Position numbers and translations under genes: made by a program. Below the pieces are notes generated by a model. The model was not told the origin of the DNA. It worked only from the letters and a program-made list of their open reading frames with translations, and ran no database searches. 64,000 bases of DNA from Salisapilia sapeloensis (Eukaryota > Oomycota > Peronosporomycetes > Peronosporales > Salisapiliaceae). This document shows positions 1-11,500 of the stretch, one piece after another (position 1 is the first letter of the stretch; the number at the start of each line of letters is the position of its first letter). Location of the stretch: assembly GCA_023334545.1 (NCBI GenBank), contig JAADVB010000044.1, positions 1 to 64,000 on the forward strand, given 5' to 3'.

Positions 1-1
1 G

Positions 2-76
2 AGTCATCTTAGCGCAAGCGATGTGGATGTGGAAGACAAAGAGGAAGACGGAGAGATTTTCGACATGGAGCTATGA
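2..76 (+). CDS. 3' end of an unknown protein gene (partial)
   Basis: An open frame enters from the left edge and stops at TGA (74-76). The 24 visible residues are very acidic and end in FDMEL. Nothing more can be said of function. The next gene on the same strand ends in a similar way (FDMDM after an acidic stretch), so the two may be related, but the match is only a few residues long. Confidence 0.5.
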   Translation, partial: SHLSASDVDVEDKEEDGEIFDMEL

Positions 77-865
77 ATGTCGTCCACGCTACAATATATT
101 TAAACCTTGAATCATCTTATCTTCGTTCGGCGCGTTCTAGTTGCTAGTTTTACCTCCTTGCCTCCTAGCGGTACGCAGCCGATGGGCTGACGTGGAAACA
201 ATCTACAATGGAATCGTCTGCTCGCTCTTATTTCTAATTCGAAACATCGTTCAATTTGATGGTCGCGGACATAATGTTAAATGGTGCGTTCTCCATGACG
301 CCGGATGATGGCCGAGCGAGAATGCCGGTAGATACTGCAGAGTAGTACGAAGGACGTAAAGGATGCGTCAAATCACAAATATACCAGGACCGCTTGGAGA
401 AGATATCGTCGTGGACTCGCGGCGGGAACTACAAGCACGTCACAAGCGTAGGCGGTGTATCCTTGCGATGGTCGTTGTAGAGCAGTGCGAACTTGCAGCA
501 GATTGCGCAAACCCGTCGCTTCTCGGCATGCCGCGGAGGTAGACCGTGCTCGGGTTTTCCACTTTTTCTTCTCGCTTTACGACACTTGCGGTCCATTCAT
601 GCTGCCACGAGATTAGCTACATCCTTAAGATAGGTTTCGACCATCTGCGACGTTGCCGCCGTGTTCATCATCCTTCGCTCTGATCTTCAAGTGCCAAGAG
701 GAATGCATGGCGCTCGAACACGCCGACGCGTAGAGAAAAGAGGAATGACACAGGTCGGCCTACTTTTTTTATTATTGGGAGTTAGAAGGACGCATGCAGT
801 AGAATCTCACATCGAGATTCATCGTTGAATAGCGCTAGCTTTTTTACACTTGATTGAATCAAAGT
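77..865. other. Spacer with one short unexplained frame
   Basis: No recognisable gene. An ATG frame at 363-542 on the plus strand codes 59 residues with a basic run (residues about 20-33, many Arg/Lys) and could be an exon of an unrecognised gene. A second short frame begins at 260. A clear splice path joining these to the 866-1363 frame was not found. Confidence 0.35.
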
Positions 866-1363
866 ATGCTCGACCAGCTGGCATCGCCAAAAGTTCATTT
901 GACGCACTTTTCAACTTGCCGAAAGAGTGAGACGGCTCTAAGAATGCAGACGCAAAGCCTTCCGACACGGAGTATGGCGCTGCCGCCGACGCCACCGGTG
1001 CCAGCGCAGGTGATGGCAGCGCAAAAGTGCGCGCGAGGGTCGCTCCAGAGCTCTGAGGATGAGACCGAGAGCGAATCGCTTCAGTCCGACCGCAGTGGCC
1101 CGTATCTATCACCGGCGTATTCGAACCACTCGACACCGCACCCACGTTATTTAAAACCCACCAGTAGCAAGTGCCCGACTGCAGACCAGTCAAGGCCACG
1201 ATCACGGACGGAACCAGTGGAAATTCCTCCGAAAACGACCGAGTTTGACGACTGGTACGATGCCCTTCGAAGTGCTGACAATGGGTCTCCAGAAGCATCT
1301 GGCGGGTCTGACAAGATGCCTGCGTCGGATACGCACGACATGATGTTCGACATGGACATGTAA
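866..1363 (+). CDS. Hypothetical low-complexity protein with acidic C-terminus
   Basis: This is a 165-residue frame from the first in-frame ATG; the frame runs slightly further upstream but only through non-ATG codons. The protein is rich in Ser, Pro and Thr, with a Pro-rich stretch near residues 40-50, a Ser/Glu/Asp cluster near 60-75, and an acidic tail ending in FDMDM. The segment DDWYDALRSAD near residue 130 looks helical and is the only part resembling a conserved motif. No family was recognised. It may be the last exon of a longer gene, since the upstream 800 bp holds other short frames. Composition suggests an intrinsically disordered regulatory protein; that is inference. Confidence 0.45.
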   Translation: MLDQLASPKVHLTHFSTCRKSETALRMQTQSLPTRSMALPPTPPVPAQVMAAQKCARGSLQSSEDETESESLQSDRSGPYLSPAYSNHSTPHPRYLKPTSSKCPTADQSRPRSRTEPVEIPPKTTEFDDWYDALRSADNGSPEASGGSDKMPASDTHDMMFDMDM

Positions 1364-1676
1364 CCTGCGTGAAAGTGGGATAGGACGAAGGTATGTCAGG
1401 TAGAATTGGCATTCTCTTCAAGTTAGGCTAGCACCCATTTCTCTCGTTCGTGCCATTAGGAAGTACGAGCGTGATAGGTGGGACGAAAAGCGTTTGATCT
1501 TTTTTGGATTATCAAGCGTCGACATGAACTCGCACAAGTAAAGCAAGCGATGGAAATACAAAAAATACTGCTATGTCGTGTAGTTTACATGTAGCTAGGT
1601 AAAAAACCAGGTTGCTGTTCAATAGACTTTCTTTTATGAGATGACGGGGTTCCATTAAAAACGTTTAAAAGGCATC
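1364..1676. other. Intergenic spacer
   Basis: About 310 bp between the unknown gene and the first Tudor-like/PWWP gene. It has AT-rich stretches and no coding frame or RNA gene that I can support. Confidence 0.5.
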
Positions 1677-3409
1677 ATGCAGGCATCGGAGGTGGCAGCA
1701 ATGGCCGACGCGGAGAACGCAAAGGCAGAGGTGCCGATGAAGGTTGGCATGCGTGTTGGTATGTCCCCAATGCTATTGGGTCTAATGTGAGAGTTTATGG
1801 ATCTAATGCAGTTGCATGTGGATGGTAGATATCCTAGATGAGGAGGGCATTTGGAACACGGGCAAAATCGTCGATATTGATCAGCAGGAAGAGAACATGG
1901 TACTGATCTTTGCCAACTGTATTGGTAAGCCATGGATGTAGCTCTGACTGTATTCTATAGGTGGAAATTAAGTACGATGGATGGCCAGATGAGCATAACG
2001 AGTGGGTCGAATGCGATAGTGATCGACTGGCACCACTACATACATTCACGCTGGTGAAGAAGTGCTGGGCAAAGCTACGCAAGTGGCCTTGGTGGCCTGC
2101 CTTCGTGGTGCTACGTGCACCAACGACGCAACTGGCGAGGGAGTGTCTCGAAATCGAGAAGAAGGTGTACGTCGAGTTTAACGATGCCTTTAGCGAGCCC
2201 AAGCGATCGCGTTGCTGGCTCATGCGCAAAGACGTATCTTCATTCGACGACGAGTTTGACGAACGCGCTGGCAAGAGCCTTGGCAAGAACTTCCACAAGT
2301 TTGTGGAGGGCACACAGCGAGCGCAAGCCGAAAACTCGCCGCTCCTCTTCACTGGTCCAGGGTCACTCTGCATCGAGTACTCGAGTATCACGCCACGTCG
2401 TCTATCTGATCATCGGGGCAAGTTCTCTCCGGATAAATGGGGTGAGATGTTTGAGATCTTGAATGATCGATACCGAGAGCTCTACGGCTACGAGTTCATG
2501 GACGAGCCGGTGCCATCACGTAAGCCTTTACCGGCCAAGAAGGGTCGGGGTCGCCCTGCTAAGAGGGCAAAAACAGAGGAGACGGGTACGTTGCAGCCTC
2601 TAGAAAGTAGAAGATGTGACTCATTCGTGCTAGTACGCGTAGAACAAGAAGATGAGCATGATAGCGGCGAAAACGAGGATGATGCGTCTGTCGATGAGCC
2701 GAGAGAGTCTAAGCGCAAGACTCCGGCACGCCGTGTGGCCGATGCGGAGCGCACGAAAGGTTTGGATTAGCCTCGCTTTATCTGCATTAGGTCCGCGGCT
2801 GCCGTTGGCTACATGCGACCGATTTTATTCTCCTTTTTATTTTCTCGTGCTTTGGCGTAATAATCTTTTTGCATCCACTAATCATTTCCTTTTGTTCTCT
2901 CGTTGGTCATAGTCATTCAGCAACTTGTTGACTCGGCGCTGGAGCATACACCGACTAGCGAATTGCACGATACGACGCCGAAGCAAGATGAAGAGGAAAC
3001 AATAATCACGGCGGATGAGACACCCAGTCAGGACCAAGAGGAGGCTCAAGTTGTGATGAATGAAGCGCCTAGCCAGGAACAAGAGGCAGCTCAAGTCGTA
3101 GTACAAAAGACGCCTAGTCAGGATCAAGAGGAGGCTAGAGTCACGGTGGAGGAGCGTCCTGTAGTGACGGGTGTTGCGGAGAAGTTTGGCGAGACTGGAG
3201 CGAGGAGAAACAGGGGCAAGAGGAAGAGCCAGCCGATGTCGTTGACGCAGCGCAGGCAAAGGAAGCCAACGCAAAAGACTGGTAACCAAACGATTGACTA
3301 TCAGCATTGGTCGGGTGGATCGACAGAGTACGTAGATGGGGAGCCATGGAGTGTCAGCGGTTGGATTAAGCATGGATTGCGTGGACTTTTGTCTGAAGAT
3401 AAGAGTTGA
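1677..3409 (+). CDS. Tudor-like/PWWP chromatin reader (paralog A)
   Basis: Proposed exons are 1677-1758, 1829-1899, 1961-2759 and 2913-3409, giving 482 residues. Residues about 25-80 form a Tudor/chromo-barrel-like module (GMRVDILDEEGIWNTGKIV, then YDGWPDEHNEWV). It is followed directly by a PWWP domain whose core reads KCWAKLRKWPWWPAFV. The second half is disordered, with a basic AT-hook-like patch (GRGRPAKRAK), an acidic stretch, and a 15-residue repeat present three times. Such Tudor-like plus PWWP readers bind methylated histone tails and DNA in the nucleus; the exact ligand is not predictable here. The last intron (2760-2912) is the least certain. The first two intron positions and phases match those of the inverted neighbour at 3546-6063. 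Confidence 0.75.
3023..3157 (+). repeat. Three tandem 45-bp coding repeats
   Basis: Three imperfect copies of a 45-bp unit encode a 15-residue Gln/Glu-rich repeat beginning PSQ(D/E)QE. They lie in the disordered tail of Tudor-like/PWWP paralog A. The copies differ mainly at their 3' ends, so this is probably an older expansion that has diverged. Confidence 0.8.
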
Positions 3410-3545
3410 GAGGCGGCATGAAATAGCAGAGACGAGGGGAAGAGATGCATCGAGTATACAGACAAGTCACGGATGAAATGCATCCCAATTTTTTGTCTTT
3501 TACTCACTTTGTCATGGCATTTAGTTTAAATCATAATCGTATCTC

Positions 3546-6063
3546 CTACGCGTCTTCAAGGTCCGCACATTCACTTAGTTTGTGCATGAGCCAGGAACTC
3601 GATCGGAAGGAATTGCTGTAGAACATGCGACTCGAGTCAAATGAAAGACGTTCTGCAGGACTTTCAAAAAATTCTTCTAGCTCGTGCTTGTCCGCATCTT
3701 CGTCTTCTTCATCAATACATACATCAACGTCGGTAGGAGTCTGTGCTGGTAGACTTGCGCTTTTGCCTGACATGGTGAACTCTTTGTTTTTCGTGGTTGC
3801 TGCAAGGATTAAGTTCAAGTGTCATAGAGATAAGATGGTAGTGATGTCTACGTACGTAGCATATCAGCACGCATGCGAGGGAATACGCTAGATTGCGTAA
3901 AGGGCAAAGATTCTACTCCCTCCGATCCGTCACTGGACGATTGCACGTCTTTCTCGCTACTAACTGCTTCCTGTTCATTCTTTGGACTGTTGCTGTCTCC
4001 AGTAGCTCTACTGTCATCTACTTTTCCATTAACTTTACTTTCGGCTTTGTTTAGTCGAGGGGTGTTGTGGCTGGTGGATGGCAGCGGGTCGCTTGATGCA
4101 TCCTCTTCATCCACTTTGACATCATCGTTCGTGACTTGAACGTTGGATGGTAGCGACTGCATTGTTGCTGTCGCTTTTGGGGTCGAAGGAGTATCTGCAG
4201 TGAGCTAGATGAGGCTACTGCTATCTCTTCATACTTTCAAGTTCAAAGTACCTGCTATAGGTCGTAGGAAAGAGTGTGAAGCACTATCATTCGGCATCTC
4301 GAGCGTTGGTGATGGATCATTATGCTCCTGTTTTGACTCCATCTGTACATCCAATTCGTCTTTATCATTAGCACCATGCTTCTCTTTTTCCTCTTGAGTG
4401 CCAGTTGGAAGACTAGTATCCATGTCATCTTCAGTACTATCAAAGCCATCATATGCGTCATCAATCGACAGTTTTTTCTTCAGTTCGTCCATATTCGACC
4501 CTCCCGTCTCGTGCCACAAGATCGCATCATGCTCTACATCCACCAGATTACCAGACATGGAGACTATCGAGATGGATAGATGCGTACCTTGACTAGGAGG
4601 TTGCTGACTCCCATTACTAGCCATAGCGTTGACCCACGGGTTATCCTCCTCCTGTTCTGGTGCATACTCTTCATCTAAATGTTCGCTGGAGGCAGAAGCA
4701 GCTTCCTCCTCGTCCCTGGGAACAACAATGATACCAGACGCCGACGACCCCCCAGGCGTCGCTTCCGGCTCGACGATTCCCTTACTATCTGCACTAGATG
4801 TTTTGTACGCCAGTCGTCTCTTTCGTTTTCCTTGTGGAGATGTCTTTCGAGACTGAGCTGTAGGCTTCTGTCGTGGAGTCGATACTCCTTTCCTTCGCTT
4901 TCTCCTCTTTTTACTTTCGTCGTCATCTTCATCGATGATAAATTGGTCGCGATGGATCGTAATATGTGGAAAGAGTGGAGATCGATATCTCGGATCTTCG
5001 ATATCATCTTGATTCAGTTCAGACGCTAGACCATTCAATTGCTTCAGTTTTTTCTTATTAGGTGTTCCTGATGTCGATGAGTCCGCGTCAGACTCTTCCA
5101 ATTGACCACAGTCGACGGTCCCTGTCTCATTCTGTTCCATCCGATCGTACTGGAAGTACTCTTGATGACGCTGTCTATTGTTTCGAAAGTTACGCTTCCA
5201 TAGCTCTCGTCCGGTATCCTTGCGCATCATATAGACGGAAGGAGCAGGTTCACCTGCGTAAGCCTTTGGGAGCGAGCGTTTGACAAACGTCGGCATCCGA
5301 TTCGTCGCCCGCGATAGACAGAGTCGACCGAACGCATTCTCAAAGTCCACACCTGTCGTCTGCTTCCGCCATGACTCCCTCCCATGCTGAAAGCTTCTGA
5401 TCTTACTTACTGGCAGCCAGCAGCTAGGACGATCATGTCAGTGTGGCATGTGTCTAAAGAGTATATAGGGCCTACCGGCAGCGTTTATAGTAAGTGCTGT
5501 GGTCCAGCATGTCTACTAGAAGCCGTCTCTCCTCGCGGAGGTTTTCCATGCCAACAGCAGTCCCTGGTGAGCGAATGGTGATCTAGATGAAGCTCAGGTC
5601 ATGATATGCTGGCAGGAAGGAGTTTAAAGACTTAGATTTGTACCAGAGATGGCCACCATGGCCAATTTTTATACTTGGTCCAGCATTTAACAGTATATGT
5701 GTACGTATGAAACGGTGCCACTCGCTCACTTTCGATGTCCAAGATCTCATCGTAGTAGTGTGGCCAGCCATCATAAGTGACTTCGATCTATGATACAAGT
5801 CATAAAAGTATTCTTTATATTCATTCTTTTTATAGAGCTGCACGAACCGATTCGCCTTGATTAATCACTCTCATAATCGTTGCAACGTTCCATACACCAG
5901 CATGATCCAAAGCATCTACTTATCCGTTCGTATCAATCGAGTCGACAGCTTGTTGGTATCGGCGTATACCAATGATATCGCCTGACTTTAGATGATACTT
6001 GGCTGTCTCATTCACTTCTTCATACTCATCTTGAGCTATGGCTTGTTCCTTTGGATTCGACAT
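3546..6063 (-). CDS. Tudor-like/PWWP chromatin reader (paralog B)
   Basis: Proposed exons on the minus strand are 6063-5970, 5918-5848, 5787-5644, 5582-5476, 5393-4252, 4194-3856 and 3799-3546, giving 716 residues. The N-terminus holds the Tudor-like module (VDALDHAGVWNVATIMRVI, then VTYDGWPHYYDEI) and the PWWP core (KCWTKYKNWPWWPSLV), both clearly like the adjacent paralog A. Exon 2 is 71 nt with the same phase in both genes. The rest is largely disordered: a basic nuclear-localisation-like region (KKRRKRRKG) near the middle of exon 5, long acidic Ser-rich stretches, and a C-terminal segment with short hydrophobic patches. It is probably a nuclear histone-mark reader or scaffold. The donor of exon 4 and the exon 6/7 junction are the weakest calls. 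Confidence 0.72.
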
Positions 6064-6222
6064 CCTCTACTGCCTTGTCTAGAGACCTTGTCGCGTTCTT
6101 CCCAAGTGCTGGCATGCACCTCGCTCCGGCAGGTATACAAAAAGCAAGTGAAGGGGTTATGCTAGGCAAAGTATGCGACGAGGAATTTGATAGTCAGAAT
6201 TCTACTAGGAACACTTAGAAGG

Positions 6223-6678
6223 ATGGAGAGCGAGCATCTAGCACAGTCTGCAACGGAGTTCCAGGCAACTACCTATCATCCTTCAGATGGGGCTAGTGCC
6301 AAGTGTGGCGCATGTATGGTGGTGCTGAGCGATGGAGATCGCGTGAAGCAGTTGCCATGTCAGCATGAGTTCCATGCGCAATGCTTGGACGGCCACTTGG
6401 CCACGGAGCTTGGATGCCCCGTCTGCAAAAAACAAGTGCTGTATCCAATGGCCAAGCCTGCTGCGCCACTACCGGCAGGTGCGCAGTCCGGTATGCCATT
6501 CGCCGTCCCGCTCGATGGCACTGATACTCGCTCGTACGGCATCTGCCGTGGCTGTCATAACGTTTTCTATCGTAATCCAACGTCTGTCCGTCCAGAAACG
6601 AGTGGATGGTACAGATGTGAAGGATGTCGTGGTACAGACCCCGTTCGATTCGCAAAAGCCATTTGCACGTTGCAATGA
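6223..6678 (+). CDS. RING-H2 zinc finger protein (probable E3 ubiquitin ligase)
   Basis: This gene encodes 151 residues and has no intron. The RING-H2 ligands are Cys28, Cys31, Cys46, His48, His51, Cys54, Cys65 and Cys68, in the order C-C-C-H-H-C-C-C. A second pair of CxxC motifs (CRGC and CEGC) near residues 118-145 looks like a zinc-ribbon. RING-H2 proteins usually bring a ubiquitin-loaded E2 to a substrate; the substrate cannot be told. The frame continues 12 codons upstream without an ATG, so 6223 is the first usable start. It is divergent from paralog B, with 159 bp between start codons. There is no membrane segment, so it is probably soluble. Confidence 0.75.
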   Translation: MESEHLAQSATEFQATTYHPSDGASAKCGACMVVLSDGDRVKQLPCQHEFHAQCLDGHLATELGCPVCKKQVLYPMAKPAAPLPAGAQSGMPFAVPLDGTDTRSYGICRGCHNVFYRNPTSVRPETSGWYRCEGCRGTDPVRFAKAICTLQ

Positions 6679-7099
6679 AGTCTGATCAAAGCAGCACAAG
6701 GACTCCCTACTTGCAACTAGTACAGGAAAGCGTAATATATGCTCTTTTTCATTTTGCTTTTCTTAGCTAAATGTACCTCCAAATGGCAGTAGGATCATCA
6801 GGAAGATACAAGTCTCGACGATCCGTCAGATTCTTTGTGGAGGCTAGTCAGTCATTCTTTCTACATACGGACAATAGTACAGCTCAAGGTTCTAAAGTAG
6901 ATAACACTATCTTCCTGGCTTCGATCTTCTCTATGCAGCTCTTCTTCAACATAACTTCAATAGAATACGTATCAAACTAGCTAGCGAATCGTCATCGACA
7001 CTTTGCATCTTGATTTTTGTATCGAAGTAAGAAAAGAGATTTTATAAGAGAGCAAGAGCGGAGGGGAAGCGATCGGCCCTTGTACGAGCTAAATTAGGC
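6679..7099. other. Intergenic spacer
   Basis: About 420 bp between the RING-H2 and ankyrin genes. It contains only short unsupported frames and A-rich stretches just before the ankyrin start. Confidence 0.5.
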
Positions 7100-8197
7100 A
7101 TGTTTAACTACTTGGCAGACCGGTTGAATGTCAAACAGATCGGGGAGATGCTTGCCCCGACGTTGACGCCGGAACAAGAGCTGCATGCGGCCATTGAGGG
7201 CGGGCTCGAAGACAAGTTCTTGCGACTCTTGGACGAGCAGCACGTGGACGTGAATGCACGTACGGATGCAGGCAGTCTTCCTATCCATACGGCAGCCTAC
7301 CATGGCCGGGTTAGCATGGTGGAAGAGTTGCTGTCGAGACAAGTCCACGTGGATGCCATCGGTCCGCGCGGGAGCACGCCGATGCACCTGGCGGCATCCC
7401 AGGGTCATGAAAACGTGGTGCGTCTACTAGTGAACAGCGGTGGCAATCCAGCCGCGCGGAACCGTAACAACAGTACGCCGTATGATGTGGCGAAAGGTGG
7501 AAGCTTGCGACAGTATCTCCTACCTCTCCAGTTCCAGCATGAAGACCCGAATCAGGCAGCATCGATGATCCCGGCAGGTATTACGCCTAGTATCGATCCG
7601 AATGCTCCTCGTCCGGACATTGCTCCACCCCCGACTGCAGACATGGTTATGCAGCAACAGACTGAAGTGCCTCCACCTCCAGCGGCGCACAGTTCGCTCT
7701 ACGCCGCGTCTTCCCACAGTGCCATTCCTCGCGGTGGCAACTACAGTCGCTTTGCCAAATCTAGCTACCGTCCGATCCAAGCTGATGGCTTCGGTACAAG
7801 TGTGGGGAATGAAGAACTAACAGCAAAGTATGGAAACACAAGAGAAGTGAAGAAGACGGCGCCGCCGCCAGCAGCCATGGGTCCAGGCCCGACAGGTGAA
7901 AGTGCACCTGTTGGTGGTAATCCGTACTCTGGTGCAAGTCGGTTTCAGGCATATGGACAGACGCAACGTGGTAGTGACGTAAGCGGGCAACCTGCACGAG
8001 GTCCGCCGCAATTTAAGATTTTTAATCCGAAAGCAGCTGCCGCAGGAGGTGCTGGTGTGGCACCACCTCCTGTGGGTATGAACCAGCCACCTCCGCCAGC
8101 TATGGGTAGCATGCCTCCACCTGCACCTCAATCCGTGGAGCTAGAGACCCCAAGCGAGCACGTGCATCTCTCGTCGACTTCGAGTAACTTTCAATAG
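7100..8197 (+). CDS. Ankyrin-repeat protein with Pro-rich tail
   Basis: This single-exon gene encodes 365 residues. Residues about 24-145 form three to four ankyrin repeats, seen in SLPIHTAAYHGRVSMVEELL and STPMHLAASQGHENVVRLLV. The rest is low complexity: Pro-rich runs (PPPPAA, PPPVGMNQPPPPAM) and a central conserved-looking patch (SRFAKSSYRPIQADGFGTS). Ankyrin repeats bind proteins, and the Pro runs could recruit SH3, WW or EVH1-type domains. No catalytic domain is present, so an adaptor role is inferred. No specific ortholog was recognised. Confidence 0.75.
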   Translation: MFNYLADRLNVKQIGEMLAPTLTPEQELHAAIEGGLEDKFLRLLDEQHVDVNARTDAGSLPIHTAAYHGRVSMVEELLSRQVHVDAIGPRGSTPMHLAASQGHENVVRLLVNSGGNPAARNRNNSTPYDVAKGGSLRQYLLPLQFQHEDPNQAASMIPAGITPSIDPNAPRPDIAPPPTADMVMQQQTEVPPPPAAHSSLYAASSHSAIPRGGNYSRFAKSSYRPIQADGFGTSVGNEELTAKYGNTREVKKTAPPPAAMGPGPTGESAPVGGNPYSGASRFQAYGQTQRGSDVSGQPARGPPQFKIFNPKAAAAGGAGVAPPPVGMNQPPPPAMGSMPPPAPQSVELETPSEHVHLSSTSSNFQ

Positions 8198-8510
8198 CAA
8201 AAGAAAAGAGAAGTTTGTCTACTTTCCGTGTCCGTACCGCCGTTGTACCTGGTTTCGGTGCATACTCACTTGTAGTCATCACGTGGCTGACTTCCTCGGG
8301 GCATTCATACGACGTCGCGACGAGGGCGTAAGGAGTCTATTTACCGTCGTTGGGCGACGAAAGCAAGTACGTAAGCGCCCCCTCCGGACTCTAGTGTCGC
8401 TGTAGATTCGTCTGCTAGTTTTAGTTGATCGTTATTGAAGCACTAGCTACTCGACTTCTCTTTCGCAACTCGTCTTTTGTCTGTGAACGGACACGAGCGA
8501 TTTAGGCGGT
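8198..8510. other. Intergenic spacer
   Basis: About 310 bp between the ankyrin and PDZ genes on the same strand. No gene was seen. Confidence 0.5.
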
Positions 8511-11500
8511 ATGTCTCGACGGAATTTCCCTGGCTTTGGCAAGTCGAGTCCGTCTGCATCGACGCCGACTGGCGTGCCAGATCGACGAGATACTCGGAAG
8601 CAAACGTGGGCTGACAAGGTACGCGAGAAGCTACCTCCGTTGGCCGAGAACGAGTACGAGGTTTTATGGGAGCGAGGTGTCTTGGGTGTCATTTTCCTCG
8701 AATCTGAAAAGGACGGCGTACCGTACGTCTCCAAAGCAACAGAGTCATGCATCTCAAGTCGTGTCTGTCAAGGTGATGTGCTCAAGTTCGTCAATGTCGT
8801 ACGGTCCAAGGACCACTCTTTTTCCGATTTTTTCAAGATCTTGGCGACGATGAAGAAGCCGGTGCTGCTCCGGTTTCAGCATCCGTCCAGCCCGACCGAG
8901 TCATCTGGTGAAGACTCGCCCGTCGATCAAGCACAGGCGTCGAGGCAGACGCCGCCACCACAGGAAAAGAGTCGGTCTGCGCGAGGAGCCTTTTGGCGGA
9001 CTACCAAGGAAAGTATGCCTCCAACACAGCCGCCGAAAGCTCCAGCGCCAGCCGTGCGAGCTGATGAGCCTCCGCCGAAAGTCTCAACGCCGTCCAAGAA
9101 ACCGAATTACACCATGTCTCCGCGCGAGGCGAACGGCGTGAACTCTCCGACGCCATCTCCGTCTCCATCTCCACCTCGACAGGAAGAAGGGGAGGAGTAC
9201 GAAGTCCAATGGGAGAGTGGTAGCCTCGGTCTCTTTTTTGGAGAAGACCGACGGACGAATCTACCGGTCGTGACACGAGCGACGGCGAATGCTAGTCCTG
9301 CCGTCCAACGTAGTGTCGCTGTGAACGACACGCTCATTTCGGCGAACGGTCTCCCGTCGTCTCAGCACAAGTTTGAAGAGTTCTTTGGCAAGCTCCAGCA
9401 GATGAATAAACCCGTGCGACTAGTCTTTCGACGTGCTCGATCGAAACACAGTGATAAGCGCACATCGACTGCTGCCAAGGATACTGGATCCTTCAAACGT
9501 CCATTTACTTCCTCTCCATCATCCTTTCGATCGCGACAATCCACACATACGTCTGCACGACAGAAAGCATCCGAGGACACTGCGTCGACTCCGAGTTCTC
9601 GAGTGTCCAGTCGACTGGACACGGAGAAACGGAAGGAGGAGCAGCCGACGACACCATCTAAAGCGTCGAAGCCTTCTCGATGGAAGCGAAGTGGTAAATC
9701 TTCGAATGTGAGTCCACCACCAGAGGCTTCTCCACATGACAAAACAGCTCTTCCGAGCCCAACGACAGAGCCATCTCCTTCCGCCAAGGCAGCTAGTCCT
9801 AGTCCACAAACGGAGGCTTCTCCTCCCTACAAAGCATCTAGTGCGAATCCTCTTCCGACAGAAGCATCTCCACCAAAGACAGGTAGTCTATCTGTTTCCG
9901 TGGGCGAGTCAGGTAGCTCTAGTCCGCCTGCATCAGATCTAAAGCAACTTGTATCTGAAAGACGGCGAGCGACGTCATCGACACCGGCGTTGGAGCCTCG
10001 AGGGGAGGCTGTTATGGAAGGACAAGCGGAGGGCTTGAAGAGTACGAAGGAAGAGGATGAGTCTTCTCCTCGAGACAAGTTGTCTGTCGATACTAAGTCA
10101 TCTCTTGGTCCGAATGAAAAGCCGATGATTGCTGTGGAAGGCAAGGCGTCTCCAGTGCATGCCAAGTCGGAGGAAGAGGATTTTGTCTGGAAAGGAGACG
10201 ATATGTTCCAGGATACAACGACGTCTGGTCGCGCGAGTTCTCGTGCATCACTTGCGTTGCATGAAGAACTGGACTTTACACCTGACGACCATGATATGAA
10301 TTTGGAAGTAGTGGTCGAAGCACCGGAGACAAGTCATGAAGTGGAGGATGTGCCGCCGACACCTGCTGCAGCAGATTTATTCTCCAAAGGTCCGGATCCG
10401 ATTGTGAAGCCGAAGGAGGAAGTGGAAGAAGTGGAGAAGGAAACGGAGGTGATTTCGAAACCGGAGGAGAATGTAATTGTAGAGGAAGGTGGCAAGGCGG
10501 AGTCGAGTGCGACGGAGGAAGAGGATGCGATTGACTTGAATAGTGATATAGACAGTCTGGACAGTGATCCGCCGATGCCAGAAGACGTTGCAACGATGGA
10601 TATCGATGTCGAGTTTTCCGATAGTGATGAGGAAGAGGAGAGTGTCGAGAAAGAGGTGGCGGATGTAAAGGAGCCGGATGTGGAGGTAGATACGCCGAGT
10701 GAGATTGTCGTGGAAGTTCCAGAGGAAGCAGAGGAAGAGGATGAGGATGAGGATGAGGTAGTCGTAGAGGCACCGACGGTAGAGATCCCGGATGAATCAC
10801 AGGAAGAAGATGAGGTGGAAGCTCCGACGGTGGAGATCCCGGATGATGGCATTGAAGTGCACGTCCCAGAGCCTTCTAAGGAAGAGGAGGAGGATAGTGA
10901 AGAGGAGCTGGGTGTGGATGATGAAGACGGTTCAGAGGAGGAGAGACAAGAAGACATGGCGCTGGATGAAGTGGATGACAGCAAGAATGAGCCACCAGAA
11001 GATATGGACGAGATGGCGGTAGACCCGGACATTTCGGCTGATCCGGACGACAGTGACGTCGTGCCGACGCACAAGAGTGACGACGCGAACTCTTCGAACG
11101 GGTCCAAGCCAAGGTCGAATATCCATGCCAACCTAGCCAAGTACAAGCGGAAGGGCAAGAGCGGTCGCGGCTTGACCAAGTTGCCGACGCTCGGGGAAGA
11201 GTCGTCCACGACGGTGCCGCTCGTGGCGCCATTGGCGGTGAACTCGAATGTCCAAGTGCGCGGCCGATCGCGTCCTGCCACGAGGATGGTGGATACGCCT
11301 GATAGTCGAACGTACTTGGTTAAGTGGAAGGAGAACCGTAGCATCGGCCTACAGCTTCGAGAAGTGCGGTTCGGCAAGTCTATCTATCCGCTCGTGACGG
11401 ACGTGTGTCAGAAGCCGTGCTGCGAGCCACTGCATCACGTGTGCATTGGAGACGTGATCCTCGAGATCAATGGTCGAAACACGTCGTTAATGGGCGTTAA

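Noticed and set aside
2582..2640. Possible 48-bp in-frame intron in Tudor-like/PWWP paralog A (GTACGT to GCTAG)
   Set aside because: The frame stays open with or without it and the length is a multiple of three, so it cannot be decided. The unspliced form was kept.
10334..11377. Ser-rich minus-strand frame (347 codons) inside the PDZ gene
   Set aside because: Long Ser runs arise from reading Glu/Asp codons (GAG/GAT) of the acidic linker backwards; not a separate gene.
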